Shown here piece by piece: positions 34,615-45,619 of a DNA stretch of 64,000 bases (its first letter is position 1; each line of letters opens with the position of its first letter). The notes under the pieces are model-generated. The model had not been told where the DNA came from, searched no databases, and saw only the letters and a list, made by a program, of their open reading frames with translations. Source of the stretch: Ornithodoros turicata (lineage: Eukaryota > Arthropoda > Arachnida > Ixodida > Argasidae); contig NC_088201.1 of assembly GCF_037126465.1 (NCBI RefSeq), positions 197,540,403 to 197,604,402 of the forward strand, written 5' to 3'. The position numbers and the translations under genes were made by a program.

Positions 34615-36462
34615 CCTTTCACTAACCCGGCGTTGGTGCAATGAGCGGCAAATGCGTCTGAATATTGCAAAATGTCGCATTTTGTCGTTTTCTTGAAGAC
34701 AGGTCTCCTGTCTTCCTCCCTTCCCCTACACTCCAAGTGGTATCACATTAACCCGAGCAGATTCTTACAAATACCTTGGAATCCACCTTTCCTCCAAACT
34801 AACTTGGAACGAGCACATCAACCACATAATAACTAACGCTTCTCGCTCCCTAGGCTTTATTAGACGCACCCTCAGGTTGGCGCCCTCCATCTTAAGCTCC
34901 TAACCTTCACGGCTCTTGTACGACGCAAGCTGGAATATGCATCACCTATTTGGGACCCTCCCCAAAAGTATTTCTGCGACGCCATAGAAGCCATCCAGAA
35001 TCGGCTGCCCGTTTCATTTCTAACGACTACTTTTTCAATACATCTGTAACCGCATTAAAATCGAATCTTATTCTCGACTCACTCGTACATCGTCGCCGTC
35101 TTGCCAAGTTAGCCCTCTTCCATGTGTTCTTTGTCATCTTGCCACCGCACCAACCGCCCATCACCCGCTCGAGTGTCATTTTTCTTTGCATCGACCACAC
35201 TAATAAGGTCGCACACTTTCATTGTAATAGCAATGCATTATCTAGATCATTCTTTTGTTCAACTGCCATCGAATGGAACAACCTCCCATCATCTCTCGCA
35301 ACTATTATCGACCATACAGTGTTTTGTAACACCCTCTCCAGTTCACTCCACCCTGCTCCAAACTGCTGTTAAGCTAGGCACTGTGGGCTTCGCCCTTATC
35401 ATCTTTCTTATCGGGTATCCTGAAGGACATGTTTGTGGGGTTGTCGGCACCGCCTGAGGGCGTGTTAGCCAATTTTGTGACTATTTATGCGGGGACGGCT
35501 CATGTGACAGGGCCTTTTTGGTTTATCATTTGTTGCGGCCGGAGGTTGCTTGCGAATAAACTCTGGTATGTTTTGCTGTTCCTTCGTTGGCCGCCTTGCT
35601 TTCTTCTTCGTCTGAGCGTACGGGTTACGGCCCGAGAGTGGGAGCTACCTACCAATCGGGGGTAGTTTTCCACAGCACTTCAAGGCAATGACATACTATT
35701 TTTTCCAGGATCCCAACTCTAGTCGAAATATTGCCCAGCCATATCAGTTCTTATGCGGTACGCCCTGTTCTACCCTCATCTCATATCCTCAAAGTGCTAA
35801 TAAAAATAATATAAAAGAAAATTTATTGAGAAAAGCACACAAGGTTAAAACTGATTGTGCACCATACCTTTCAGTTGCCCTCATTGCAAAACACTCCGTA
35901 TAGAGTATCAAACAGGATACTGCAAATTATGTGATGTGGCAAGAACATGAACACAAAAATACAACCTACCTTCGTGTACGAAGTGTTCCGAGGGTTGCAC
36001 TTGCATTTCACGAGCCAATGATGGTGGAGTCCGCAAAAGGACTTCATGGTCTGCACCGAATAAAACTGAATTATAAAACAGTCCAAACGGAAACGTACAG
36101 TTGCCGACTGATAATTCGGACTTCTAGGAGCCACAAAATTAGTTATTGCGCGTCGACTATCCTTGACTTTGCTGACCAAGAGCGAGGGAGGCTCCGCCCC
36201 CAAATGGCGCGCCAATAGGAGGACTCGGAAGGCGGAGCGCTGCGGCCTCTGCTCTTGCCTAACAGATGGCGCACCGGTAGCACTCGGCTCGGGATATGTG
36301 AGCGGCTGTCGTCTGCTTCTTCCGGTAGAGCTACGACCTTGAAGCCTCTGCTCTCGCGTAAGAGATGGCGCTACATTGGCGCTCGGTAAGGGCAGTAAGG
36401 GCACGTGTGGTCGCCATAACTTTGAGCCTCGACCTTGAGACTGGCCGGTAACCTAAATTCCG

Positions 36463-37600
36463 ATGACGCGGCGATTGCAAACTATAGTGCGTAGTTTTGA
36501 CGATTATGCTTCACGGATGTATTATTTTCGCCAGTTCGACGTTTACGAAAAAGGAAAGAAATGTTGCTGCTTTTCTTTTACTCCTCGCACTGAAATAAAT
36601 CATATAAATTGTTGTACTGTGTGTTTTTTTTTTCTTTTCGTAAGTAGTTCCGCAAGCACACTGCGTAGTTTTGACGGTTATGCTTCATAGATGCGTCATT
36701 ACATTACCAAATTTTTGGCCAGTTCGACGTTTCGCTCCGCTCGTATGCGTGAACATTGTCTCAGCTCATGAAAAAGGAAAGAAATGTTGCTGCTTTTGTT
36801 CTACTCCTCGCACTGAAATACATCATTTAAAATGATTGTACTGTGTGTTTCCTTTTTTTTTTTCGTAAGTAGTTACGCAAGCATACTGCGTAGTTTTGAC
36901 GGTTATGCTTCATAGATGCGTCATTACATTACCAAATTTTTGGCCCGTTCGACGTTTCGCTCCGCTCGTATGCGTGAACATTGTCTCGGCTCATGAAAAA
37001 GGAAAGAAATGTTGCTGCTTTTGTTCTACTCCTCGCACTGAAATACATCATTTAAAATAATTGTACTGTGTGTTTCCTTTTTTTTCTTTTTGTAAGTAGT
37101 TACGCAAGTATACTGCGTAGTTTTGACGATTATGCTTCATGGATGTGTCAATACATTACCAAATTTTTGGCCAGTTCGACGTTTCGCCCCGCTTGTACTG
37201 TGTGTTTCTTTATCTTTTTTTTCTTTTTGTAAGTAGTTACGCAAGCATACTGCGTAGTTTTGACGATTATGCTTCATGGATGTGTCATTACATTACCAAA
37301 TTTTTGTCCAGTTCGACGTTTCGCTCCGCTCTTATGCGTGAACATTGTCTCAGCTCATGAAAAATGAAAGAAATGTTGCTGCTTTTGTTCTACTCCTCGC
37401 ACTGAAATAAATCATTTAAAATAATTGTACTGTGTGTGTGTGTGTGTGTTTCGTTTTTGTAAGTTGTTACGGAAGTATGTAAACAGGGAAGGAATGTTGC
37501 TGCTTGTTCTACTCCTCGTACAGAAATAAATAATTGTATTGTGTCTGTTTCCTTTTTTTGGTAAGTAGTTACGGAAGTACGCCAAGTTAACAACGCCCTT
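36463..37600. repeat. Left-arm tandem array, about 230-bp units
   Basis: At least four units start GTAAGTAGTTACGCAAG (about 36641, 36866, 37092 and 37229) with shortened units following. Each unit carries TTACCAAATTTTTGGCC and GAAAGAAATGTTGCTGC. The inverse array is at 45620-46760. More direct-orientation units lie inside the element at 38300-39060. Confidence 0.85.
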
Positions 37601-37639
37601 TTTCTCTTTTCCTTCCCTGTTGCGCGCGCACCGACATGT

Positions 37640-37775
37640 TATTGCATCGAAATGTCCGTGCACCGTAATGTTCTTGCACCGAGATGTCTTGCACCGAGAT
37701 GTCTTGCACCGAGATGTCTTGCACCGAAATGTCCGTGCACCAAAATGTCCGTACACCAATATGTCCGTCGCCCGG
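37640..37775. repeat. Phrase array CTTGCACCGAGATGT (left arm)
   Basis: About eight 15-17-bp units, including three nearly identical TCTTGCACCGAGATG copies. The inverse array is in the right arm at about 45325-45445 (GGTGCAAGACATCTC). It lies between the transposase tail exon and the 230-bp array on both sides. Confidence 0.85.
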
Positions 37776-37934
37776 TTGTAATGAAAATGCTGCTCTTGCC
37801 CTCCGGGTATGATGATCGATAAAATTGAAGCGAAAAGAAACAAACCACAAAAAGTAGGTAGTTAAGCGTCCGTTTATTGACTAGCAGCTTCGGCACATCC
37901 ATTCCATGTCTCAATGTTGTTACTTGCTACTGTA

Positions 37935-38300
37935 CAATGAAACTGGTGTTTTGCAGGGGGAAAGCCACACCGCCATGAGGGAGGTTAAAACCCAGGGGTA
38001 GTGGGTCTTGGTATCCGAACCCGGGATGCAAGATAATTATGGGCGTCGGTATTACCTGCACTGGGAAAGGTGCGGTGGCCAAACTTATAATGACGATAAC
38101 GTTGTTTGCATTGCTTAGCGTCGCCGTAACAGCTGGAGCCGCGCTTGACGCGTTTGGTCGCGAGTAAGGTGAGACCTGCTGCATCCGATGTCTTCGTGCT
38201 GTTTGTACACGTCGAACTGCCTGCGCGTTCGAACCTGGGCGTGCAGAAACAGTTACAGCTGTAGTCGCGGCGTTGGTCTGTGGCACAGAAGGACCCGCCC
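37935..38300 (-). pseudogene. Inverted orphan copy of the transposase last exon (left arm)
   Basis: On the minus strand this reads AGPSVPQTNAATTAVTV and ends NTSFIVQ, nearly identical to exon 2 of the transposase (44779-45155), with visible differences such as LSNANN for LSNTNN and PIIIL for PIILL. Homology stops at 38300, within three bases of the splice acceptor boundary in the right copy. The rest of the transposase is absent on this side. Confidence 0.85.
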
Positions 38301-39084
38301 GTAAGTAGTTGCGTAAGTAGTTTCGTAAGTAGTTGCGCAAGCATACTGCGTAGTTTTGACGGTTATGCTTCATAGATGCGTCATTACATTACCAAATTTT
38401 TGGCCAGTTCGATGTTTCGCTCCGCTCGTATGCGTGAACATTGTCTCAGCTCATGAAAAGGAAAGAAATGTTGCTGCTTTTGTTCTACTCCTCGCACTGA
38501 AATAGATCATTTAAAATAATTGTACTGTGTGTTTCCTTTTTTTTTCTTTTTGTAAGTAGTTACGCAAGTATACTACGTAGTTTTGACGATTATGCTTCAT
38601 GGATGTGTCAATACATTACCAAATTTTTGGCCAGTTCGACGTTTCGCAACGCTCTTCATTTAAAATAATTGTACTGTGTGTTTCTTTAACTTTTTTTTTC
38701 TTTTTGTAAGTAGTTACACAAGTATACTGCGTAGTTTTGACGATTATGCTTCATGGATGTGTCATTACATTACCAAATTTTTGGCCAGTTCGACGTTTCG
38801 CTCCGCTCTTATGCGTGAACATTGTCTCAGCTCATGAAAAAGGAAAGAAATGTTGCTGCTTTTGTTCTACTCCTCGCACTGAAATACATAATTTAAAATG
38901 ATTGTACTGTGTTCTTTTTTTTGTAAGTAGCTACGAAGTATGTAAAAAGGAAAGAAATGTTTCTGCTTGTTCTACTCCTCACACTGAACTAAATCCTTTG
39001 AAATAATTATACTCTGTGTTTCTTGTTTCTTCCCCTTTTTGTAAGTAGTTACGGAAGAAAATAATTGTACTGTGTGTGTGGGTT

Positions 39085-39195
39085 CCGGGACATTTGATCG
39101 AACGTCGTTTGGTCGAAAGCCGTTTGATCGAACGCGGGACATTTGGTCGAAAGACATTTGATCGAACACCGTTTGATCGAGACGGCAGCGGTCGT
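39085..39195. repeat. Phrase array TTTGATCGAACG
   Basis: About seven units of 13-16 bp (CATTTGATCGAACG, CGTTTGGTCGAAAGC and variants) in the interior of the 10.9-kb element. No inverted partner array was found in the window. Confidence 0.8.
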
Positions 39196-39349
39196 TTGAT
39201 CGATACTTTTATTCGTTCGCTTGGAGCGTTGATGAAACAAAACAGAAGAAAACAACAAAAGAAAGCTTGAGTTCGAAATGCTGTTATCCCAAGGAATATT
39301 TCACTCTGTGTAATCCGCTCGCCCATAAACACATTCCTCATCCGGGTGG

Positions 39350-40730
39350 CAATCATAAGGCCGAAACTCATAAGGCAGAATTATCAGAAGGCCGAAAATC
39401 AAAAGGCCGAAAAATCAAAACACCGAACAATCACAAGGCGAAAACCAGAAGGCCGAAAAATCAAAACATCGAACAATCAGAAGGCCGGAAAATGAGAAAA
39501 CCGAATTATCGAAAGGCCGAAAAATAAGGAACCCAAGATACGAAAACTGTTTTTCCAACTGCGATAAAAAATTAGCTCTACAAATTAAGTAGGTTTGTAG
39601 TACAAGTTAAGTTAGGTAGAGTTGTTGTGAATTAATACAGCAAATAAATTATTTCACTGAACTTCGTGTTAATAACATACACTCGATCACCTAGGGTAAA
39701 CAAAAAGGAAAAGTAGACATATGAAGCACTGCGTTATTGTATGTGTTTATTGTACACAATGGCAATAAGTTAAAATGAAAAATTACGAGCTATGCGATGA
39801 CATTTCCCATTCTCATCCCATTTTCAACAACGACTTCCATCTAAGTCATTCCTAAAACCAGTTCCCTATCATCAGCTCGGACTCAAAACCGTACCTAATT
39901 GTTCGGCCTTTCGATAATTAGGGTGAGTAGCCGAATGAATAACACTGGGACAACTGATGACCATTCTGGAAGTAATCATGCATGTGCTCCTGTGTCAGGG
40001 GACAAGCGGGGTCATTATAGAGTTCTTGAAAGAGAATGGTACAGAAAATTGCAGGCGAAGCAATAAAGAAAAAAAAACCTACAGATCTTGCCATAGAGAT
40101 CTTATATAGGGGTAAATCAACGATGGTCATTAACTGGGTTTAAGTTTATTTTGTAGAGCAAGCGATTCAGACGGTTGCTTGTTCAAATTACGTTCGGGTC
40201 ACCAAATGTAGATAAACACCTGAAACCTCCTCTGAAATTTATTCGGTGGGTGATACAAGTCATTCACTGGTATTTATCCACGAGACACTTCCTTTTTGTA
40301 GTAAACATGTTGTGTGTCAATGAAAAAATGGCTAGGAAAGCAAGCGAGCTGGGGTTTTGCATCATGCATGTTGTCTGTCTGTTTTTTTCTTCTCTCTCTC
40401 TAGCCAGTCTATTTCCGAGCACCAAATGCTACGCATTCCAATTATTCGATTCCTGATACAAGAGCCATGAAACTTTATAATCTTATGACAAAAACAGTCC
40501 CATTCAGGATCTTCTGTCTCTTTGGCCTTTCCATTTTCCGCCTTCTGATTTTCGGCCTTTTGACTTTGGGCCTTATGGTTTTTCGGCCTTCTGACAGTTC
40601 GGCATTATGATTTTTCGGCCTCCTGGCTTTCGGCTTTATGATAGTTCGGCGTTACAATTTTTCGGCCTTTTGGCTTTCGGCCTTCTAATAGTTCGTCGTT
40701 ATGATTTTCGGCCTTCTGATAGGCTTCCGC
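39350..40730. mobile_element. Nested foldback with AAGGCCGAAAATC arms
   Basis: Left arm 39355-39535 is an array of about 14-bp units (ATCAGAAGGCCGAAA). Right arm 40510-40727 is the inverse (TTTCGGCCTTCTGAT). The 970-bp loop has no recognisable gene, only a single further TTCGGCCTTTCGATAATT at about 39902. It sits entirely inside the 10.9-kb element. Confidence 0.8.
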
Positions 40731-41101
40731 GTACTTTTAGCAATGCGCTCGTGCAGTATCAGCCACGAGGAGGAGAGTGGAGTTAAAGGTTTAACTTTAC
40801 TTTCAAAGCTCGTGCAAACGCAGTTTCAGCACTTAATGCAAATAAACAGCCAAAAAAAAAGAAAGAAAGAAAGAAAAAGAACACCATCAGATCGCTTTCT
40901 GGGTGCGAAAAAGTGGATTAGGATTTATTTAGCTGATATCTAGCTAGATTGAGGAATAGCTGTTTATTTGCATTAAGTGCTGAAACCAATCTCTCGCTCG
41001 TGCAAACTGCGTTTGCACGAGCTTTGGAAGGAAAGTTAAACCTTTAACTCCACTCTCCTCCTCGTGGCTGATACTGCATGAGCGCATTGCTAAAAGTACG
41101 C
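40730..41101. mobile_element. Palindromic repeat adjoining the phrase foldback
   Basis: Arms of about 125 bp begin CGCGTACTTTTAGCAATGCG and run in to TTAATGCAAATAAACAGC, around a loop with a (GAAA)n stretch (40857-40880). The right arm has a small duplication (TCGTGCAAACTGCGTTTGCA). Confidence 0.85.
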
Positions 41102-43130
41102 CCAAACATTTCATTTGCCAAAATGCTCCGCAACCTGGGACAATTTATTCCTACGCACACGCTAACGTGAGACATGTTGTTCGCTGCATTTTTCTATCCT
41201 ATCTGCCGGAAATATGCAGAAGGTATCAGGGCCTTGGAGAATTGCTTCTTAACCTTGTCACGTTGTCTGTGCGTTCTCAGAACACACACAGACAATCATA
41301 CAGACTTTCCCAAATTGGAGTTCTTATTTCTCTTCTCGCTTCCAAGACTGAAGCAACGGGGGTGGCGATGCCCTCATTCGCACATTGTGCTGTTTTCTAG
41401 ACGGGCGGAAATCACTGAACACACGGGATGAGCGACCTGTAGCCTCTAACCGTGACACCCTCCACCGCTGGAGGCTACAATGTGGAACTCGAGAGAAGCC
41501 CACAAATATGGGAGGATGAGATATGTGTACTTAAGTGTATTTTAACATTTTTCTTGCCTGTATTTAAATACGTTTTTTTAAATACATGTATTTATATTTT
41601 AAAACAAGGTATTTAAATACTTCCCATCCCTGGTGTTCTGCTTCATGAGCAATCCACAATGCCGCTCCTGTATTTTTGGAAGCATAGAACCCCGCCGAAC
41701 CATTATTTGAGCCCTCTAAAACCAGGGGCCATAGGCTAAGCCCGGTGCTTCTGCATTATTTCCGGAACCCTTGCAGAGCAGCCTGTGGCACTGACTGTTG
41801 TCTGAGTTAAAGGACACAAACCTGTTTTCTTCCGTCAGTACTTAAAGTAAAATCAGTTCAAGCAAAGATACTTAATTAAGTACCGTTTAGCTATCGAGCC
41901 TCTCTTTCCACTTGTTATGTGGCAAGTAAGAAAAACTCCGGACGCGGGATCATTTTTTTTCGGAAACCGCCGCTGCTGCAGTTTCCCCCCCCCCCCCCTT
42001 TTGTCTGCTTCTGATTCAAGTGGACTTTGTTTCATCCATTTTTTGTGTAAATTAAGTCGTATTTATAAGATTAGTGTTGTCATACATATGTTGAAATTTT
42101 GTTTACTCTGCACGATCTAACGCTTAGAAAGAAACGAGGCACATCTGCAATATTGGGTATTGCCACATGAAAGGTCTTTTTCGTACTATCGAACGACAGC
42201 GTCCTCACCATTCTGGGACGAAGAGTTACTAAGATACGCTAATTAAACTTTGTGTTGTTCTGTATATATATTTGTGTGTGTGTGTGTTTGCGTGTTTCCC
42301 TGTATGCACTTTAAAATTTTTTCGGAAAAGTAACTACGCGCGATAGCCATGTGGTAATGACCTGTCGCAAAGTCCATACTCTTGTCTTGTCTATAATCCT
42401 AAAGCTATTTCGGTTACTTTACCGAGAAGAAGCAGCTTCAAGAAGCAGTACAAGGTTCGATTTTAAAAATGTTCTTATGACCGCATATATTTGTTATCCT
42501 CTGACAAGACGCAATAAAAACCGCTCCGATCCATATCTCACGGCCGAAGCTTTCTAAATACGCAGTTGACATCGGAGTTGAAACCGGAAAAAGTAAAAGA
42601 AAACACTTTGTTTTCTGAGTTGGTTTCCAACAATATAAGTTCAAGCAACAATGCTTACCGGTTGCAATGGGCCGAATTTGGAAAACGTTCGATGTATAAC
42701 GCGCACGACTGCATGACGCGCACCGAAATACTGCTACAAGTTTACTGCCACCAGCATGCACAATAAAAGAAGGCGGTGTATCATTGATGGATATGTTTTA
42801 TTTGAAACACACCGAAGCAACAGAGTCGGTGTCATAGTATTCTTCAGTCTTCTCTCCGCTTTCCGTTTCGCGTCACTTCTCAATCATGCCAGGCGCGAAG
42901 TCCAAGAACATGAAAAACCCGATTCAAAAACAAATGCGGCCAATGCGCAGCGTTGCAGCAAACTGAGCAGCGTTTTATATTCTTTGTTTGTGAGTACAGT
43001 TCAACCAGATCTCACACACTTTTAACCGTTTATGAAGTCCAGTGCCCTTTCGCCGGTTTTGTCAACTGACCGTAAGAGATTTGTGAGAAACTCACAGCAC
43101 ACCCTTCAAGACGCTAGTACGGCACCGTCC
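41102..43130. other. No gene recognised inside the foldback element
   Basis: AT-rich sequence with one identifiable element end at 41570-41632 (GTATTTAAATAC words, terminating CCCATCCCTG, a hAT-like end), a C run at about 41985, and a (TG)n at 42278-42290. Open frames are short and unsupported. Confidence 0.5.
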
Positions 43131-43262
43131 TGAAAAAGAACTCTGCAGGAAAATATTTCCGCGTATTACGCGCACCGTTAGAGAACGCGCAGGACTTCTT
43201 CCGAGCACTTTTTTTTACTGTACTACGCGTGCGTTATACACCGGAAAATACGGTATATTTTT
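43130..43262. repeat. MITE end with CCGGAAAATAC
   Basis: TACTACGCGTGCGTTATACACCGGAAAATACGG and the inner CGCGTATTACGCGC words match a short AT/CG-palindromic repeat type common in animal genomes. Only one clear end is visible. Confidence 0.4.
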
Positions 43263-43329
43263 TCCTTCTTTCTTTTTAGCTTACGCCCTAGTTCTTCGTA
43301 TGCCGACGACTTCCTTCGTACTTGGTTTC

Positions 43330-43500
43330 CTTGTGCACAATGGTCAATGTGGGCATGTAGTCCAGACAGTATACAGGTCCAGACAGTAGGTTCCTAAAGG
43401 GGTAAGACCGTTTAGGAACCTTCCTCCACTGCTCTATTTTTCTTTCACCCATTTGTATACTGTCTGGACTACATGCCGACATTGACCATTGTGCACAAGC
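43330..43500. repeat. Inverted repeat at the 5' side of the transposase
   Basis: Arms of about 45 bp (TTGTGCACAATGGTCAATG, then CATGTAGTCCAGACAGTATA) face each other across about 80 bp. That loop itself contains a smaller hairpin (GGTTCCTAAA and TTTAGGAACC). The transposase frame opens inside the right arm, so this may be a regulatory or end-like structure. Confidence 0.7.
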
Positions 43501-45155
43501 CAACCGAATGTCTTCGGTGTCTTCTCCGGAGCCTTCGACCCCTTCGGGAGGATGCTTTCTTTCAAGCGTCTTCCCGAAGAGGTCGAAGACTCCGTCTGGG
43601 TATGCACTATAAAGACCGTACGTGACCGCATAGAGTGTCACTCTTGTCTTGGAAGATGTTTCATCCGAAGGGTCTCGTTGCTGCTTAACTGTCATGGAGA
43701 TCAGCTCAGACGTGTCTTTCATGATTCCATGTTCAGGAAGTATAAGATTCCACTGAGACTCGCCCTGAAGCTGATGCATATCTTCGCTCATGACCGGCAC
43801 ACGTACAAGTATTTAACCCTGGAGTGTTCGAGAACTGCTAGAAAAATAGCGGATCGGACGATCGTTCGCTGGCTGTCCTTGTGCCGATCCGTCGTGTCCG
43901 TGGCCATTCAAAGACAGATTGCAGCAGAAGGTAAAATTGGTGGAAGGGGAAAGATCGTAGAGATCGTCGAAAGTCTCTTCGGCAAGCGAAAGTACCACAG
44001 AGGTCGTGTCAGGAAAGGTCATTGGGTTCTGGGCATGGTAGAAAGGGAAGTCAACCCAAACGCCAAGCGCAAAGGAGGCAAGCTGAGGGTTGTAGTTTGT
44101 CCTAACAACAAGCGGGACAAAGCCACCCTCATACCGCTTATCAGACGCTACATCAAGAGAGGGACGACCATAATCACGGACTGGTGGGGTGGCTACAGAA
44201 ACCTTGAAACTCTAGGTGAAAACCCTGAGCAATGGAGACGACGTGGGAGACGGAAGTACTACATCCACAAAGTTGTCAATCACCGGGTTGAGTTCGTTAC
44301 AGGACCGAATCGTGAGGTTCATACGCAGACCATAGAGTCCACCTGGCGCGTACTTAAACGGTCGCTTCATCGTGGAGGCCCTCAAAGGAAAGACATTCAA
44401 CGCTATTTGGACGAACAGCTGTGGCGGAGGCATGTTCAGAGGATGGGACTTGACCCGTTCATCAACTTCTTGAAGTGTGTTGGTACAGCAAAAAGTCGCG
44501 TCTTCTCGGGAACAGAGGGGCTCCGATACCAAACACGTCCCGTCTCTCGCAACCAGAACTTGGGCCATCATCCAGCACGCTCTCAACGACGACAGAGTGC
44601 TGTACCTAGCCACAGGCGTACTACTACGGCTGTCATACCACGTGTGCCAACTTCCATGGCAGGCGTCGTCGGTCCTACAGGTATGTTTTTCATTTTCGTC
44701 GCTATTTGTTTGTTCAGTTGTTCAGTAAGGAAATGTGTCCGCCGGCATCTCACATCATTCCTCTTTTTCAACCATCAGAGCGGGCGGGTCCTTCTGTGCC
44801 ACAGACCAACGCCGCGACTACAGCTGTAACTGTTTCTGCACGCCCAGGTTCGAACGCGCAGGCAGTTCGACGTGTACAAACAGCACGAAGACATCGGATG
44901 CAGCAGGTCTCACCTTACTCGCGACCAAACGCGTCAAGCGCGGCTCCAGCTGTTACGGCGACGCTAAGCAATACAAACAACGTTATCGTCATTATAAGTT
45001 TGGCCACCGCACCTTTCCCAGTGCAGGTAATACCGACGCCCATAATTCTCTTGCATCCCGGGTTCGGATACCAAGACCCACTACCCCTGGGTTTTAACCT
45101 CCCTCATGGCGGTGTGGCTTTCCCCCTGCAAAACACCAGTTTCATTGTACAGTAG
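43489..45155 (+). CDS. ISXO2/IS1595 (Merlin-type) transposase, two exons, likely catalytically dead
   Basis: Exon 1 (to 44680, GT donor) and exon 2 (44779-45155, after CATCAG) join in phase 1 and read to a stop at 45153. The N-terminal region has the family's YKIPLRLALKLMHIFA block. The DDE core is EI-V-ESLFGKRKYHRGR (residues about 158-174), ITDWWGGYRN (Asp231) and HTQTIESTWR (Glu283). The first position, normally Asp in EIDE, is Val160 (GTC at 43966-43968). That is one base from GAC, so this copy probably cannot cut DNA. Exon 2 encodes an Ala/Thr/Pro-rich tail not usual in bacterial relatives. The true start is uncertain: the frame opens at TTG 43489, inside a small inverted repeat, and the first ATG is about 43552. 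Confidence 0.8.
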
Positions 45156-45619
45156 CAAGTAACAACATTGAGGCATGGAATGGATGTGCCGAAGCTGCTA
45201 GTCAATAAACGGACGCTTAACTACCTACTTTTTGTGGTTTGTTTCTTTTCGCTTCAATTTTATCGATCATCATACCCGGAGGGCAAGAGCAGCATTTTCA
45301 TTACAACCGGGCGACGGACATATTGGTGTACCGACATTTTGGTGCACGGACATTTCGGTGCAAGACATCTCGGTGCAAGACATCTCGGTGCAAGACATCT
45401 CGGTGCAAGAACATTACGGTGCACGGACATTTCGGTGCAATAACATGTCGGTGCGCGCGCAACAGGGAAGGAAAAGAGAAAAAGGGCGTTGTTAACTTGG
45501 CGTACTTCCGTAACTACTTACAAAAAAAAGGAAACAGACACAATACAATTATTTATTTCTGTACGAGGAGTAGAACAAGCAGCAACATTCCTTCCCTGTT
45601 TACATACTTCCGTAACAAC

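Larger units (their letters stand above)
32035..35372 (+). pseudogene. CR1-like LINE ORF2, degenerate and interrupted
   Basis: The sequence enters at the end of the endonuclease (S-T-L-D-L-V-L-T-S), runs through the linker (NPWFTKSLKILLTKKKRLFR) and reaches the reverse transcriptase: N-Y-R-P-I-S-L-S-S, FLDFRKAFDMVPHSKLL, a [15 protein letters not shown] block, LFADDCVVY with the catalytic FADD, then YKYLGIHLSSKLTWNEHIN. Several stops are in frame (for example TAG at 33496-33498) and there is a frame change near 32850. A 964-bp MITE interrupts it at 33651-34614. It is 5'-truncated, so copied incompletely or eroded. A CR1-group affiliation is judged from these motifs. Confidence 0.85.

Noticed and set aside
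37640..37775. CRISPR-like short repeats
   Set aside because: Units are directly adjacent without unique spacers, and the context is a eukaryotic transposon arm.
43288..43800. 170-codon open frame on the minus strand over the transposase 5' end
   Set aside because: It is antisense to the ISXO2 transposase frame, has no recognisable motif and owes part of its length to the inverted repeat at 43330-43500.
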